DNA from: Nitrososphaerota archaeon
GTDB lineage: Archaea > Thermoproteota > Nitrososphaeria > Nitrososphaerales > Nitrososphaeraceae
Direction: 5' to 3'
DNA: 15,391 bases
Assembly: GCA_005877345.1 (NCBI GenBank)
Contig: VBPR01000059.1
Span: forward strand, 1-15,391
Shown: positions 5,446-12,167 of the stretch, in pieces
How positions within the stretch are numbered: the stretch's first letter is position 1
Layout: every line of letters begins with the position of its first letter
Notes under the pieces: generated by a model
Database searches by the model: none
Told to the model about the DNA's origin: nothing
Seen by the model: the letters and a program-made list of their open reading frames with translations, nothing else
Made by a program: the position numbers and the translations under genes

Positions 5446-6858
5446 ATGATGCGATTCAGTATAACCATTACTAGAAAAAGGGCGTTGATGGTTATTTTCG
5501 CTGCGGTATCAATCATGATTATTGACTCAACCATAGTCAAGTATATCGTATTCAGTACTCAAGAATTTCCCACACTTACGAATGTCAGTATCTTTATCAG
5601 CCTAGCGTTACTATTCATTGGAGTTTCCGTTGTAATACTTGGATTTATTGCAGGGAAAGAATCAGGTTCTGAGTTAAAAGGTGCCCTAGGAATAAAAAAT
5701 TCTTACTTTATGATTTTCATGATTCAAATCTCACTTATTGCCATACTCACGATAATAATGCTATCAATAGTTGTTTCCCAAAATTACATCATCCTCTCAC
5801 TTTTTGCAGCCATTTTCGTTAGTCATATCTCGGCATTATTCTTCCTATTGCTTCTGGTGCTAAGTCTAGTTGTGTGGATTATGGTAAGAATGAATAAACT
5901 TGTCTTACTATATTCAGTATCTTTTTCGTTACTGGCTTTAACCATAATAATTTCACTCTTCTATGCAACGAACGTGTTAATGAATCAAGCGTCATTGATA
6001 AAACCATATCCAATTCAAACCAGTTTGCATGACCTTCCACGTGCAGATTTAGCAATTCATTTCGGACCTATGCTGGATATCATTTCTATACTATCATTCA
6101 TATCAGTCTGGATAGTATCGGCATTCCTACTTAGTACATACGTCAGGAAGATCGGAAAGGCCAGATATTGGACGATCATAGCGTTACCATTAGTTTATAT
6201 CTTGTTTCCATTTGAGATATACTTTTTAAACATGTTTCAACCCTTAATATCTTCTTCTCCGGTATCATTTGCTTTAATAAATTCTATAATTTTTGGAGCA
6301 ACTAAACAAATTGGTGGCTTATTTTTTAGTTTTGCTTTCTTGGCCGCTGCTGCTTTACTTGAAAAATACGTAATTCACAAGTACCTGTTGATATCTGCCG
6401 TTGGTATGGCGATCCTTTTTGGTTCAATCGATATAAATTCATTATTGTATGCCACATATCCACCATTTGGACTTGTAACCATTTCATTCATGGCAATTGG
6501 ATCATACTTGGTATTTAATGGCATATCCAATTCTGCGGTACTTGTAGCTAGAGATAAAGTACTGCGAAAAGAATTTTATAGAAATGCAATGAGCCAATTG
6601 GATCTTCTAAGAGTGATCGGAGTGTCACAGATGGAAAAGGATCTCATAGATAACTACAAGTCCCTTGAAAAACGTATTAAACAACCTGAGATAACAGGCA
6701 GACGTTTTGAGAAAGATAATGTGAGAGAGGCTTTACATGGATTGGTTGATGATCTGGACAAGGAGGATGTAAGAGAAATTTTGCACGACGTGTTGGATGA
6801 TGTTTACTCAAAGTCTAAGTCTAACACTGATATTGAAGGTAAAGACGACTTTCATTAA
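5446..6858 (+). CDS. Ten-helix membrane protein with charged cytoplasmic tail, function unknown
   Basis: I recognise this only as a membrane protein of a type seen in soil thaumarchaea; no function is known to me. Hydrophobic segments lie at about residues 13-35, 46-69, 86-110, 113-147 (possibly a re-entrant or long pair), 151-177, 209-232, 241-263, 275-305, 313-335 and 341-368. The segment around 338-343 contains a YPPFG motif. From about 370 the chain is charged and likely cytoplasmic, with a helical run (VLRKEFYRNAMSQLDLLRVI). It then has two adjacent 16-residue repeats, KDNVREALHGLVDDLD (423-438) and KEDVREILHDVLDDVY (439-454). No transporter signature, catalytic motif or cofactor site is evident. 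It is divergent from paralogue 4; a shared role is not implied. Confidence 0.7.
   Translation: MMRFSITITRKRALMVIFAAVSIMIIDSTIVKYIVFSTQEFPTLTNVSIFISLALLFIGVSVVILGFIAGKESGSELKGALGIKNSYFMIFMIQISLIAILTIIMLSIVVSQNYIILSLFAAIFVSHISALFFLLLLVLSLVVWIMVRMNKLVLLYSVSFSLLALTIIISLFYATNVLMNQASLIKPYPIQTSLHDLPRADLAIHFGPMLDIISILSFISVWIVSAFLLSTYVRKIGKARYWTIIALPLVYILFPFEIYFLNMFQPLISSSPVSFALINSIIFGATKQIGGLFFSFAFLAAAALLEKYVIHKYLLISAVGMAILFGSIDINSLLYATYPPFGLVTISFMAIGSYLVFNGISNSAVLVARDKVLRKEFYRNAMSQLDLLRVIGVSQMEKDLIDNYKSLEKRIKQPEITGRRFEKDNVREALHGLVDDLDKEDVREILHDVLDDVYSKSKSNTDIEGKDDFH
6712..6807 (+). repeat. Tandem 48-base coding repeat (two 16-residue units)
   Basis: Two exactly adjacent units of 16 codons in the tail of the membrane protein share the pattern K-[DE]-x-V-R-E-x-L-H-x-x-x-D-D. 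Ten or so positions are identical. The bases differ more than the residues, so this is not a very recent duplication and the protein pattern appears to be kept. Confidence 0.7.
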
Positions 6859-6916
6859 GATTCCATAGTGTAACTGATACTATTATACCCACTCATATTC
6901 CGGTATTCATTTTAGA

Positions 6917-6923
6917 TTTTTTT
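6917..6923 (+). terminator. Oligo-T tract after the membrane protein gene
   Basis: Seven T bases lie about 60 bases after the stop at 6858, within a T-rich stretch. This is consistent with an archaeal terminator but is not strong. Confidence 0.3.
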
Positions 6924-7066
6924 AGCAACAACGGTCAAGGGTTCATGTAATTTCACGATTAGGAGGAACGATAAAAATTAGAAATAGAAATAAGAAGGAG
7001 TTGACTAGGAGAAAGAATTTTGCTATCCGTTCGAGAATCTAGCTTAAAATGGTGTATTTAGTCTTG

Positions 7067-7075
7067 CTATAAATA
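7067..7075 (+). promoter_or_regulatory. TATA box of ilvC
   Basis: CTATAAATA is centred about 27 bases before ATG 7098. That is where a TATA box lies when transcription starts at or next to the start codon, so ilvC probably has a leaderless mRNA. Confidence 0.6.
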
Positions 7076-7097
7076 TCGATATAAAATATGAGTAAGT

Positions 7098-8096
7098 ATG
7101 ACTGCAAAAAAATGGTTTGACAGTGATGTTTCTTTGGAACAAGTTAGAAACAAGACAATTGCTGTAATAGGGTACGGGATTCAGGGAAGAGCTCAAGCAA
7201 ATAATATGAAAGATTCCGGATTGAATGTAATAATAGGATTATACAGGAAAGGTAAATCATGGAAAATTGCCGAAAATGATGGACATGTTGTTAAAGAAGT
7301 AAAGGAGGCCTCAAAATTGGCTGATATTATTCACGTTCTAACTCCAGACATGGAGCAGGCTAATGTATATAAGAATGAAATAGAACCAGGTCTCTCGGAG
7401 GGAAAAACACTTAATTTTTCTCATGGAGCAGCTATACACTGGAAATGGATTGTTCCTCCAAAAAATATTGATGTAGTAATGGTCGCTCCCAAGGGACCTG
7501 GTCAAAGAGTACGAGAATTGTATCAGGAAGGATTTGGTACACCATCCTTGGTTGCAGTCTATCAAGATTATTCCGGAGATGCTTTAAATACTGTTTTAGG
7601 ATTGGCTAAGGCCATTGGAAGTACAAAGCCAGGAGTGATTGAAACCACATTCAAGGAAGAAGTTGAAACAGATTGGTTTGGAGAACAAGTAGACTTATGT
7701 GGTGGCGCACATTCTCTGGTACTCAATGCCTTTGAGACCCTAGTTGAAGCTGGTTACCAACCGGAGGTAGCGTACTACGAATGTCTGCATGAGCTAAAAC
7801 TAATTGTTGATTTGATATACAAATATGGAATAACAGGAATGTACAACAGGGTTAGTGAAACTGCAAGGTACGGTGGTCTGACCAGAGGACCAATGATAAT
7901 AAACAACCAAGTAAAAGAGAACATGAAACGGGTTTTGAAAGATATTCAATCAGGGGAATTTGCTAATGAATGGTCAAGTGTTTACAAAAAAGATGGGAAG
8001 AATTCTTTTGTTAGATTCATGAATCAATTAGAAAAAAGCCGATTAGAGATTGTCGGTGAAGAGATGAGAAAGATGATGTGGAAAAACGGGAAATAG
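7098..8096 (+). CDS. ilvC: Ketol-acid reductoisomerase, class I
   Basis: IlvC converts acetolactate (or acetohydroxybutyrate) by alkyl migration and NAD(P)H reduction to the dihydroxy acid of valine/isoleucine synthesis. The 332 residues fit the short class I form. The Rossmann motif is GYGIQGRAQ (25-33), with Ile where GYGSQG is commonest. SHGAAIHW (108-115) supplies the active-site histidine. MVAPKGPG is at 128-135. ETDWFGEQVDLCGG (190-203) carries the magnesium ligands Asp192 and Glu196, and Glu228 and Glu232 lie in the YYECLHELKLIVDL helix. SETARYGG (253-260) closes the substrate pocket. All catalytic residues are present. The loop GLYRKGKSW after the second strand retains a serine and basic residues, which suggests NADPH. 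It stands alone with its own promoter. Confidence 0.95.
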   Translation: MTAKKWFDSDVSLEQVRNKTIAVIGYGIQGRAQANNMKDSGLNVIIGLYRKGKSWKIAENDGHVVKEVKEASKLADIIHVLTPDMEQANVYKNEIEPGLSEGKTLNFSHGAAIHWKWIVPPKNIDVVMVAPKGPGQRVRELYQEGFGTPSLVAVYQDYSGDALNTVLGLAKAIGSTKPGVIETTFKEEVETDWFGEQVDLCGGAHSLVLNAFETLVEAGYQPEVAYYECLHELKLIVDLIYKYGITGMYNRVSETARYGGLTRGPMIINNQVKENMKRVLKDIQSGEFANEWSSVYKKDGKNSFVRFMNQLEKSRLEIVGEEMRKMMWKNGK

Positions 8097-8178
8097 GATT
8101 TTGGACTTAAATTCAGAGTATTTCAAATTCATATAGGCTTTTCCACTTATATTTTATAGTCAAGTCGGATATTTGATC

Positions 8179-8185
8179 TTTTTTT
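8179..8185 (+). terminator. Oligo-T tract after ilvC
   Basis: A run of seven T bases about 80 bases after the ilvC stop, in a T-rich context, could end the ilvC transcript. Confidence 0.35.
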
Positions 8186-8241
8186 GGTATTATTCTTCCC
8201 TGCCCTGATGAATAATGTATTACTCATAGTTCATATTTGAG

Positions 8242-8923
8242 AATCTTAAATCAAATCTAGAGAAGTTACTTCGTGACCTTGTTGTGAAAGGCAAAAAAAG
8301 ACAAAATAATTGTATTTGCTGATGCTGCATGTTGTTTGTGTGAAAATAGATCGTTTGGTGAGTCGGAAATACTAGAAAATGGTGGCATGAAGTTCATAAT
8401 GAATGGCTTAAAAATAATTACCATATCACGGTAATTTGCCCTCCCCTCATCTTATGTTGCAGAGAGAACAGGACACAAAATCCAATTGAAAGTTTACATG
8501 ATTTGATGTTAGATCTAAACAATTATGATCTTGATAGTTTGTCTACAAGAATTGGACAAGAAAATGACTTGCGAGTTCTTGTTGTGGAATCCGATCCTGA
8601 TTTAATGATTCTTTATACCCGAATTTCTTGGTGAGCGTGAAATTGATGTGGTTGTAGCGTCAAAGGGTAACGAATGTTTGTCTTTAGTAAAGGAAAATGA
8701 TTTTGATATTATTATTTTAGACACGCATCTATCTGGTAATATTGAACCTATTGATCTAGCAAAAGAGATATATCGCATCAACCCGGGACAAAGAATTGTC
8801 TTACCAACTACCAATCCACTTTATGGAATTACTGCAATTGATTATTACAGAGTAAAAAAAGAAGACATCCTGGTAAAGCCATTCAGGTTATCGAATCTAC
8901 TAGATGTCATTGAGAGAAAATAA
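8242..8923 (+). pseudogene. Frameshifted sensor domain-response regulator gene
   Basis: Three reading frames must be joined to recover one protein. Frame changes fall at an A-run (8293-8299), between about 8345 and 8362, and at a CCC (8618-8620). The pieces read KSNLEKLLRDLVVKGK, then KDKIIVFADAACCLCENRS, then WWHEVHNEWLKNNYHITVIC onward. The last piece of that frame is LRVLVVESDPDLMILYT, which resumes one base later as EFLGEREIDVVVASKGNEC. The second half is a receiver domain: acidic ESD pair, phospho-acceptor Asp in DIIILDTHLSG, a Thr in LPTTNP and Lys in ILVKPF. The first half resembles the sensory domains (MEDS-like) often joined to receivers in soil thaumarchaea; that assignment is tentative. 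The last open piece (8648-8923) alone lacks the first strand and acidic pocket, so it should not fold as a receiver. Confidence 0.75.
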
Positions 8924-8948
8924 ATTTTTCCAAATCCTCAACTTCGTA

Positions 8949-9335
8949 TTAGTCTATATGTCCTTTTTTTGCTTTGATAAGAATTTGTAATTCATGGCAA
9001 CAATCATGTAAAATTTTATGTGCTTGTTCCTTACTTTCGGCAGATATTATAATTCCGCCAGGACCAATTTTACACTCATTAAGTTTTATTGGGATATCTA
9101 CGTGAAGGATTCGTCCAATAAATTCTAATAATGAAGGATACGTCTTGCTATTCTTATATACAAACGAAGCAGAATTTTTGGTCATTAACACTTCTTCTTC
9201 TACAGGAAATAGAAACTGGTTTTCCGTCATGTTTTTCAAGATTTCCGCTTCTATTTTTATTGCTTCCAATTTCATATTCTGACTCCGTGCAACATTTGCT
9301 TCATATGCCCTCTTCTCTAGCTTTTCGAAATCCAT
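8949..9335 (-). CDS. Conserved-looking 128-residue protein of unknown function
   Basis: I do not recognise this protein. Residues 1-40 are charged and helical (MDFEKLEKRAYEANVARSQN and onward), likely a coiled coil. A middle section with VEEEVLM and KTYPSLLEFIGRIL precedes a strand-turn-strand region, IKLNECKIGPGGIIISAES, and the chain ends in a helix with adjacent cysteines (112-113) and histidines (DCCHELQ). There is no signal peptide or membrane segment, so it is probably cytoplasmic. It is 25 bases from the convergent pseudogene and 87 bases downstream of the phosphatase on the same strand, possibly co-transcribed with it. The ATG at 9335 is the only good start; the antisense frame of 68 codons is a shadow. 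Confidence 0.6.
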   Translation of the reverse strand: MDFEKLEKRAYEANVARSQNMKLEAIKIEAEILKNMTENQFLFPVEEEVLMTKNSASFVYKNSKTYPSLLEFIGRILHVDIPIKLNECKIGPGGIIISAESKEQAHKILHDCCHELQILIKAKKGHID

Positions 9336-9422
9336 AATATGAAATATTAAATGGTATCAATAAAATGTTGTCATACTTATTGGTTACAGGATGATGTTAC
9401 TAAGAAGATTATTACTTAAGTT

Positions 9423-9980
9423 TTAAAGATGATTTACAGATTTGTCTCTCAAGTATTTCTCATATTCAAAGAGTGAATTTTCTTGTGAATCAGTTTGAAT
9501 AGACCCTGGTCTTAGCTTCCTGATTCTAGCTATGGCTTCTCTTGCGCTAAGATTTTCTTTTTTTAATAAATAAGCCCCAAGTATCGTTCCTGTTCTTCCT
9601 TTCCCAGCTGCGCAATGAACCAATACCGCTCTTTTCCCTTCAATTTCATTTTCGATAAATTTTACGGTTGACTCCATCTCTTCGATAGAAGGAGAATGAT
9701 AGTCTTCAACTCTTAAATGCAAGTAATTAAATTTATTAGTTGTTCTACCTTTAGAATCTGAAGGCTTAATATCGTCAACCGATAACCACTCCAAAGGTAA
9801 CGGGAGTTCACGGACTGTTACGATTGTGCCAATTCCGTGATTTACTAGCCACATGAATTGATCGAAAGTTAGAGGCAATCCACTTCCTGCAAGCTGATTG
9901 TTTATCACCCAACTAAAATTTGTAGGACGAGAAATGAATTTGCTGTAAAGCCATCGATAAGCGTCCCCAATAAGAGTCAT
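9423..9980 (-). CDS. Dual-specificity protein phosphatase, DUSP23-like
   Basis: This is a cysteine-based phosphatase that should remove phosphate from tyrosine and serine/threonine residues (or a small phosphorylated substrate) in the cytoplasm. The signature HCAAGKGRTG is at 122-131, with nucleophile Cys123 and phosphate-binding Arg129. The general-acid Asp93 is in the loop RVEDYHSPS. The N-terminal PTNFSWVINNQLAGSGLP (19-36) and C-terminal REAIARIRKLRPGSIQT (147-163) closely follow the pattern of human DUSP23/VHZ and its archaeal relatives. At 185 residues it is slightly longer than those, with an insertion at about 62-82 (DDIKPSDSKGRTTNK). All catalytic residues are present. The natural substrate cannot be read from the context. 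Confidence 0.88.
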   Translation of the reverse strand: MTLIGDAYRWLYSKFISRPTNFSWVINNQLAGSGLPLTFDQFMWLVNHGIGTIVTVRELPLPLEWLSVDDIKPSDSKGRTTNKFNYLHLRVEDYHSPSIEEMESTVKFIENEIEGKRAVLVHCAAGKGRTGTILGAYLLKKENLSAREAIARIRKLRPGSIQTDSQENSLFEYEKYLRDKSVNHL

Positions 9981-10498
9981 TTTATAAGTTGAAATTTACT
10001 GAATACCAGTTTAGATTTAAATCTTCATCACCTTCTCAAACGCAATTTTACACGTGTTAATAAATATATCTCAAAAAGGAAGAGACAAACTGAATATAAT
10101 ATAATTATTTCCTGTCGATCTCGTCAAATATATGTACCAAAGCGCTCTATTAATATTCAATCACAATACCTCGGAGCTTGAAAATTAAACCTAAACCAGC
10201 ATCAAGTTATCCAAATACATTTGTGGTATACTACACTTCATAATATATTATGGTTTAACATATTTTTTAAAGTTTCCAATTTGAGAGCATTTCTCTTTAT
10301 CTCTAGTTATTTCCAATAAATTTCTTAGAATTTTGATCACTTACATTAGGGAGAAATCCAATACCTACTGTTTATGACATGATGATGATTGATATATTTT
10401 CAATTCCAATAGCCGCCAAAAATAGATCAAATTTTAAATGCCAGAACTAAGCTTATAACAATTGTAAGCTATATGTCCTATGTTGCATTTAATATTTT
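9981..10498 (+). other. Non-coding, AT-rich stretch
   Basis: About 520 bases between the phosphatase and the small zinc-finger gene. I see only very short open frames (longest noticed about 18 codons), no tRNA-like fold, no repeat and no remnant of a neighbour's protein. It must hold the phosphatase promoter near its left end. Confidence 0.5.
10469..10475 (+). promoter_or_regulatory. Possible TATA box for the C2H2 zinc-finger gene
   Basis: CTATATG is centred about 27 bases before the GTG at 10499, as expected for leaderless transcription. This supports a real gene at 10499. Confidence 0.4.
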
Positions 10499-10591
10499 GT
10501 GACAAAAAATTTCAAATGCAAAGAATGCGGCTTGTTATATCCTACACAAGATGATCTAGATTTGCATTTTAAAGATATCCATAAAGAATAG
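10499..10591 (+). CDS. Single C2H2 zinc-finger protein, 30 residues
   Basis: From GTG 10499 the frame reads MTKNFKCKECGLLYPTQDD and continues to LHFKDIHKE. This is one C2H2 finger, with C-x2-C, 12 residues, then H-x4-H, including the usual phenylalanine/leucine core positions and the knuckle CxxCG. An in-frame TAA at 10490-10492 excludes an earlier start except for this GTG. Tiny one-finger proteins of this kind are frequent in thaumarchaeal genomes; a role in binding DNA or RNA is likely by analogy but unproven. It stands alone; the nearest gene (10728) is convergent. Confidence 0.65.
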   Translation: MTKNFKCKECGLLYPTQDDLDLHFKDIHKE

Positions 10592-10727
10592 TATGGTTGG
10601 TTTTTATAGCTCATTTAGAATGGTAAAACGATAATGCGAGTTCCGATCAGTATTTTTGATTTCGGATTAAACACCTATTGTTCATTCCCAACAAGAGACT
10701 AAGATATAAAATTTCTTGCAATTTGTG

Positions 10728-11144
10728 TTATTTTTTTAAATTATTGTGAATGAATTCGATAATTACGTCGAGTGGTGTGCCAGGGCCAAAATTACCCCTT
10801 ACGCCTTTTTCTTCAAGTATCTTTTTATCCTTACCCGGTATGACTCCCCCGCCGATCAAAAGTACGTCATTAACACCGCGTTCCTGTAAGAGTTTTGCAA
10901 CTCTAGAAAATAATGTTAAGTGAGCACCATTCAACAAACTCATTGCAATGACATCAACATCTTCATCAATAGCAATCTTTGCGACCTGTTCAGGTGTACA
11001 GAATAAACCAGAATATATTACCTCCATTCCAGAATCTCTGAGAGCCCGGCATATTACTAGTGCTCCACGATCATGACCATCCAGCCCTAGTTTAGACACA
11101 AGAACCCTTATTGGTTTTTTTCTGTCATGTGTAGATGTCGACAT
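10728..11144 (-). CDS. mcmA2: Methylmalonyl-CoA mutase, small (cobalamin-binding) subunit
   Basis: This subunit binds adenosylcobalamin and joins the large subunit (12168-13763) to interconvert (R)-methylmalonyl-CoA and succinyl-CoA, a step of the 3-hydroxypropionate/4-hydroxybutyrate carbon-fixation cycle in this group. The 138 residues make one flavodoxin-like B12 domain: LDGHDRG (21-27) supplies His24, the lower cobalt ligand; SLLNGAH (69-75) and the LIGGGVIPGKD strand-turn (96-106) bind the nucleotide tail; GPGTPLD follows at 120-126. All markers are intact. It is transcribed away from the meaB-mcmA1-mce set, so the two mutase subunits lie on opposite strands with a shared control region of about 116 bases. 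Confidence 0.93.
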   Translation of the reverse strand: MSTSTHDRKKPIRVLVSKLGLDGHDRGALVICRALRDSGMEVIYSGLFCTPEQVAKIAIDEDVDVIAMSLLNGAHLTLFSRVAKLLQERGVNDVLLIGGGVIPGKDKKILEEKGVRGNFGPGTPLDVIIEFIHNNLKK

Positions 11145-11170
11145 ATATCTTAAAATTTATAGTGGAGGTT

Positions 11171-11177
11171 TAAAATT
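11171..11177 (-). promoter_or_regulatory. Possible TATA box of mcmA2
   Basis: Minus-strand AATTTTAAAC lies about 29 bases before the mcmA2 ATG at 11144, with a purine-rich stretch just upstream that could be a BRE. Confidence 0.4.
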
Positions 11178-11229
11178 TTTCGTCAATTTCAGCATGCAAT
11201 ATAGTAGTAACTGTGCATATACAAGTAAC

Positions 11230-11237
11230 TTTAATAC
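11230..11237 (+). promoter_or_regulatory. Possible TATA box of meaB-mcmA1-mce
   Basis: TTTAATAC is centred about 27 bases before GTG 11261. That spacing favours 11261 as the meaB start and a leaderless transcript, although an earlier in-frame GTG at 11213 also exists. Confidence 0.4.
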
Positions 11238-11260
11238 TTAACTTTGCAGCTAAAACATTC

Positions 11261-12156
11261 GTGTCGGAGGTAGTAGCTGGAATTCTAAAAGGAGACAAAA
11301 GATCAATTTCGAGAGCAATCTCTATAGTTGATAATAATGAACCCGATTCCGTAAAAGTAATTCACGAGATCTTTAAGAAAACAAGGAACGCCAAAACTCT
11401 GGATCAGCGGGCTCTGGTAAAAGTACCCTAATAGGAAGATTGGCAGCAGAGTTTCACTCTCTTGGATACAAAGTAGCAGTTATAGCAGTTGATCCATCAA
11501 GTCCAATAACTGGTGGCGCCCTGCTGGGAGATAGAGTGCGAATGATGACCATTAGCGACGAAATTTACGTAAGGAGTATGGCATCAAGGGGTGCTGAAGG
11601 TGGCATTACAAGATCTCTTAGAAATGTCGTGAGAATATTGGATGCAGCTGGATATAATCTGATATTAGTAGAGAGTGTAGGCGCAGGTCAGCTAGAAATT
11701 GAAATCTCAAAGGCTGTAAATATTACAGTAGTTATCTTCAATCCGCAAACCGGTGACAGCATACAGGCAATTAAAGCAGGACTAACAGAAATAGGAGATA
11801 TCTATGTGGTAAATAAGTCAGATTTGGAAGGAGCAACAATATTATACAATATTATTTTCGACCTGGTTGGTAATAATAAAAAATTGGTGTTTAAATGTTC
11901 AGCAAAGATGAAAAAAGGAATAAAGGAACTGACAAAATGCCTCGTCAATTTATTAGATGATAAGAAATATCAGGCAAGAGATAAATTGATACTAGAGAAT
12001 GAATTGAGGGATATGATTTTAAACCTAATTAAAGAAAAATCTATTGAAAAAATAATGAATAGTCAAGAGTACAAGAAACTTGTAATCAAAATACTAAAAA
12101 AAGAAGTTGAACCCTACAACGCAGCTTTAAATTTTGCTAATAAGATTATTGTATAG
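11261..12156 (+). pseudogene. meaB: MeaB/ArgK GTPase (mutase chaperone), frame broken before the P-loop
   Basis: MeaB is a G3E-family GTPase that loads and protects the cobalamin cofactor of methylmalonyl-CoA mutase. The first piece, MSEVVAGILKGDKRSISRAI to KKTRNAKT, is the usual N-terminal helical part, but it runs on in its frame to TAA at 11429-11431. The rest is in the minus-one frame from about 11397: GSAGSGKST (P-loop, 11401-11427), then VAVIAVDPSSP, LLGDRVRM, VESVGAGQ, TGDSIQAIKAG and NKSD for guanine. Between AKT and GSAG the family has about four residues ending the first strand (like LGIS), of which only two bases remain; about ten bases seem lost. All later GTPase motifs look intact, with Leu after VGAGQ where Ser or Thr is usual. 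It is 11 bases from mcmA1. A sequencing error is the main alternative. A start at 11213 is possible. Confidence 0.75.
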
Positions 12157-12167
12157 GAGATTGAAGA

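Noticed and set aside
7020..7097. tRNA-like TTCGAGAATC element upstream of ilvC
   Set aside because: No matching acceptor stem, D arm or anticodon arm can be folded around it.
9131..9337. Plus-strand 68-codon frame opposite the 8949 gene
   Set aside because: Composition is typical of an antisense shadow, and it resembles no family; the minus-strand frame is longer and better formed.
11376..11431. Programmed minus-one frameshift joining the two meaB frames
   Set aside because: The frames overlap here, but I see no standard slippery heptamer in phase, and any slip would still lack the residues that end the first beta strand; a deletion explains the gap better.
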